Shown: piece by piece, positions 62,790-64,000 of the stretch
Position numbering within the stretch: the first letter of the stretch is position 1
Layout of the letters: each line of letters opens with the position of its first letter
NCBI RefSeq assembly: GCF_014898055.3
Contig: NW_023603184.1
Coordinates: forward strand, 113,884,615 to 113,948,614
DNA length: 64,000 bases
Direction: 5' to 3'
Source: Talpa occidentalis
Lineage: Eukaryota > Chordata > Mammalia > Eulipotyphla > Talpidae
The notes under the pieces: generated by a model
Database searches by the model: none
What the model was told of the DNA's origin: nothing
Seen by the model: only the letters and a program-made list of their open reading frames with translations
Position numbers and translations under genes: made by a program

Positions 62790-63072
62790 GGCCTCCCCGA
62801 TGGCGCAGAGGCTGAGCGCTGGGTTGAGAAACTGCCCGCAGCCTCTGCAGCACCGGTTTGATCCCCTGCTGCTCCCCGGCCACCGGAGGAGGGTCCCACA
62901 TGGCGCGCAGACCTCTCCTGCCGCCCGCTGCTCCCCTCAGCAGTGTGCTTCGGTCCTTCTGCCTGCTCTGCTCCCCGCTCTGGCTCTGGTGAATTCTCTC
63001 ACCCTCCCGTGCTTCTGACTGTACCCAGTGCTTGTATAAATAAATAAATAAATAAATCTTAAAAAAAAAAAA
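62790..63072 (+). mobile_element. tRNA-derived SINE, young-type copy
   Basis: Exact 18-base duplication AAGAACATATAGAATTCA is at 62772 and 63073. It ends CAGTGCTTGTATAAATAAAT with a long A tail. Confidence 0.95.
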
Positions 63073-63084
63073 AAGAACATATAG

Positions 63085-64000
63085 AATTCAATAACAAAAG
63101 GCAAACAATCTGATTAAAAAATAGAGGATCTGGATAGATATATATCTCTAAAGAAGACATACAGATGGCCATTAAAAGATGTCTAGTATCACTCAGGGAA
63201 AAGCAAATCAAAATCACAATGAGGTATCACATCTTACAGTTGTTAGAATGGCCAGTATTAAAATGACAAAAAGTTACAAATTCTAAAAATATTAATTATT
63301 ATTTGATTAAAATGTAATTAAATGATATTAATTTCCAATTAAATATTAAATGTTTAATTAAATGAAAATTTAATTATAATTCTAAAAAAGCCACAAATGT
63401 TGGCAAGATGTGGAGAAAAGGGAAGAGTATTTATGGTCTATACAATATATGGTACAGACACAGTGGAAAATACTATGAGGATTCCTCAAAAAATTAATAG
63501 TAGACTACTATTTCATGTAGCTATTCCACCTCTGGGTATTTATCTGAGAAATATAAAAATACTAATTGAAGAGCTATATACACCACTATGTTCTTTGCAG
63601 CATTATTTATGATACCCAAGATATGAAAAATCTGTCTCCATTGACAGATGAATAAAGAATATATATTATATTCGATATCTGTAGCTATATAATAGATAGA
63701 CATGTCTATATGTACACATAATGGAATGCTACTCAGCCATAAAAAAAGAAAAATATTGTCATTTGTGAATATATGGATGTACCTTGTGGGCATTACCCTA
63801 TGTGAAATAAGTCAGAGAAAGTCAAATACCATATGATTCCACTCATACATGGAGTATAAAGCAAAATAAATGAACAAATAATAGATTTGTTTGTGGGAGA
63901 AACTGGTAAAGGAGGCATTGAATGGTGATGGATAGATATTAGCCTTTTAGATGTGAACCTGCTGAAGTGTATACAGATATCAAATTATAATTTGTACACA
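63085..64000 (+). mobile_element. L1 ORF2/3' fragment running off the window
   Basis: L1-like blocks: CATTAAAAGATGTCTAGTAT, CAAATCAAAATCACAATGAG, CACCTCTGGGTATTTATCTG, TAATGGAATGCTACTCAGCC, and GTGAAATAAGTCAGAGAAAG. An AT-rich expansion near 63280-63380 interrupts it, and frames are broken. Confidence 0.8.

Larger units (their letters stand above)
45666..64000 (-). other. TFPI 5' intron or upstream region; no exon identified
   Basis: The acceptor at 45666 shows that at least one untranslated exon lies upstream, which is to the right. I found no convincing exon, CpG-rich promoter or second gene in this stretch. It holds seven SINE copies (one truncated), three MaLR-type LTR pieces, L1 fragments near 47.1-47.6, 52.4-52.7 and 63.1-64 kb, a MIR at 53.2 kb and simple repeats. 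The 5' end of TFPI is either hidden here or outside the window. Confidence 0.7.

Noticed and set aside
1..64000. Bacterial or viral system, CRISPR array, operon or integrated virus
   Set aside because: Spliced vertebrate gene structure, mammalian repeats and the lack of dense reading frames exclude this. Only old L1, SINE and MaLR LTR relics are present.

Overview
This is AT-rich placental-mammal nuclear DNA. It has spliced exons separated by long introns, about 18 copies of one tRNA-derived SINE family, L1 fragments in both orientations, MIR relics and MaLR-type LTR pieces. There are no operons, CRISPR arrays or prokaryotic genes. The dominant SINE (head like GGCCTCCCTGGTGGCGCAG, B box GGTTCGATCCC, tail of TAAA units then oligo-A) is not Alu, B1/B2, Bov-tA, CAN-SINE or vespertilionid VES as I know them. 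It suggests a laurasiatherian lineage, but I cannot name the species.

The main gene is TFPI (tissue factor pathway inhibitor), on the minus strand. I placed every coding exon with phase-1 GT-AG junctions: signal peptide/N-terminus (45543-45651), Kunitz 1 (40870-41067), a 45-bp linker exon (39009-39053), Kunitz 2 (35486-35662), a second linker exon (34766-34861), Kunitz 3 (22097-22276) and the basic C-terminal tail with stop (21307-21413). Joined, they encode a 303-residue TFPI-alpha. A separate exon at 30078-30181, between linker 2 and Kunitz 3, reads in phase as the alternative TFPI-beta C-terminus. The 5' untranslated exons and promoter of TFPI were not located; they lie either in 45.7-64 kb or beyond the window.

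Below TFPI are about 15 kb of intergenic DNA. At about 6.04-6.33 kb, also on the minus strand, a less AT-rich block ends in a GTAAGT donor. From its position and the known TFPI-CALCRL order it is probably the untranslated first exon and promoter of CALCRL, which would make 1-6037 CALCRL intron 1. This is inference.

The rest is intronic or intergenic DNA with repeats. Points worth a second look: the probable TFPI-beta exon with a shifted acceptor; loss of the upstream initiator ATG (now ATA); a Gln at the Kunitz 3 P1 position; a cryptic donor inside the Kunitz 1 exon; two SINE subfamilies; a G-quadruplex-prone L1 3' tract; and two pairs of local direct duplications. I found no previously undescribed gene system.
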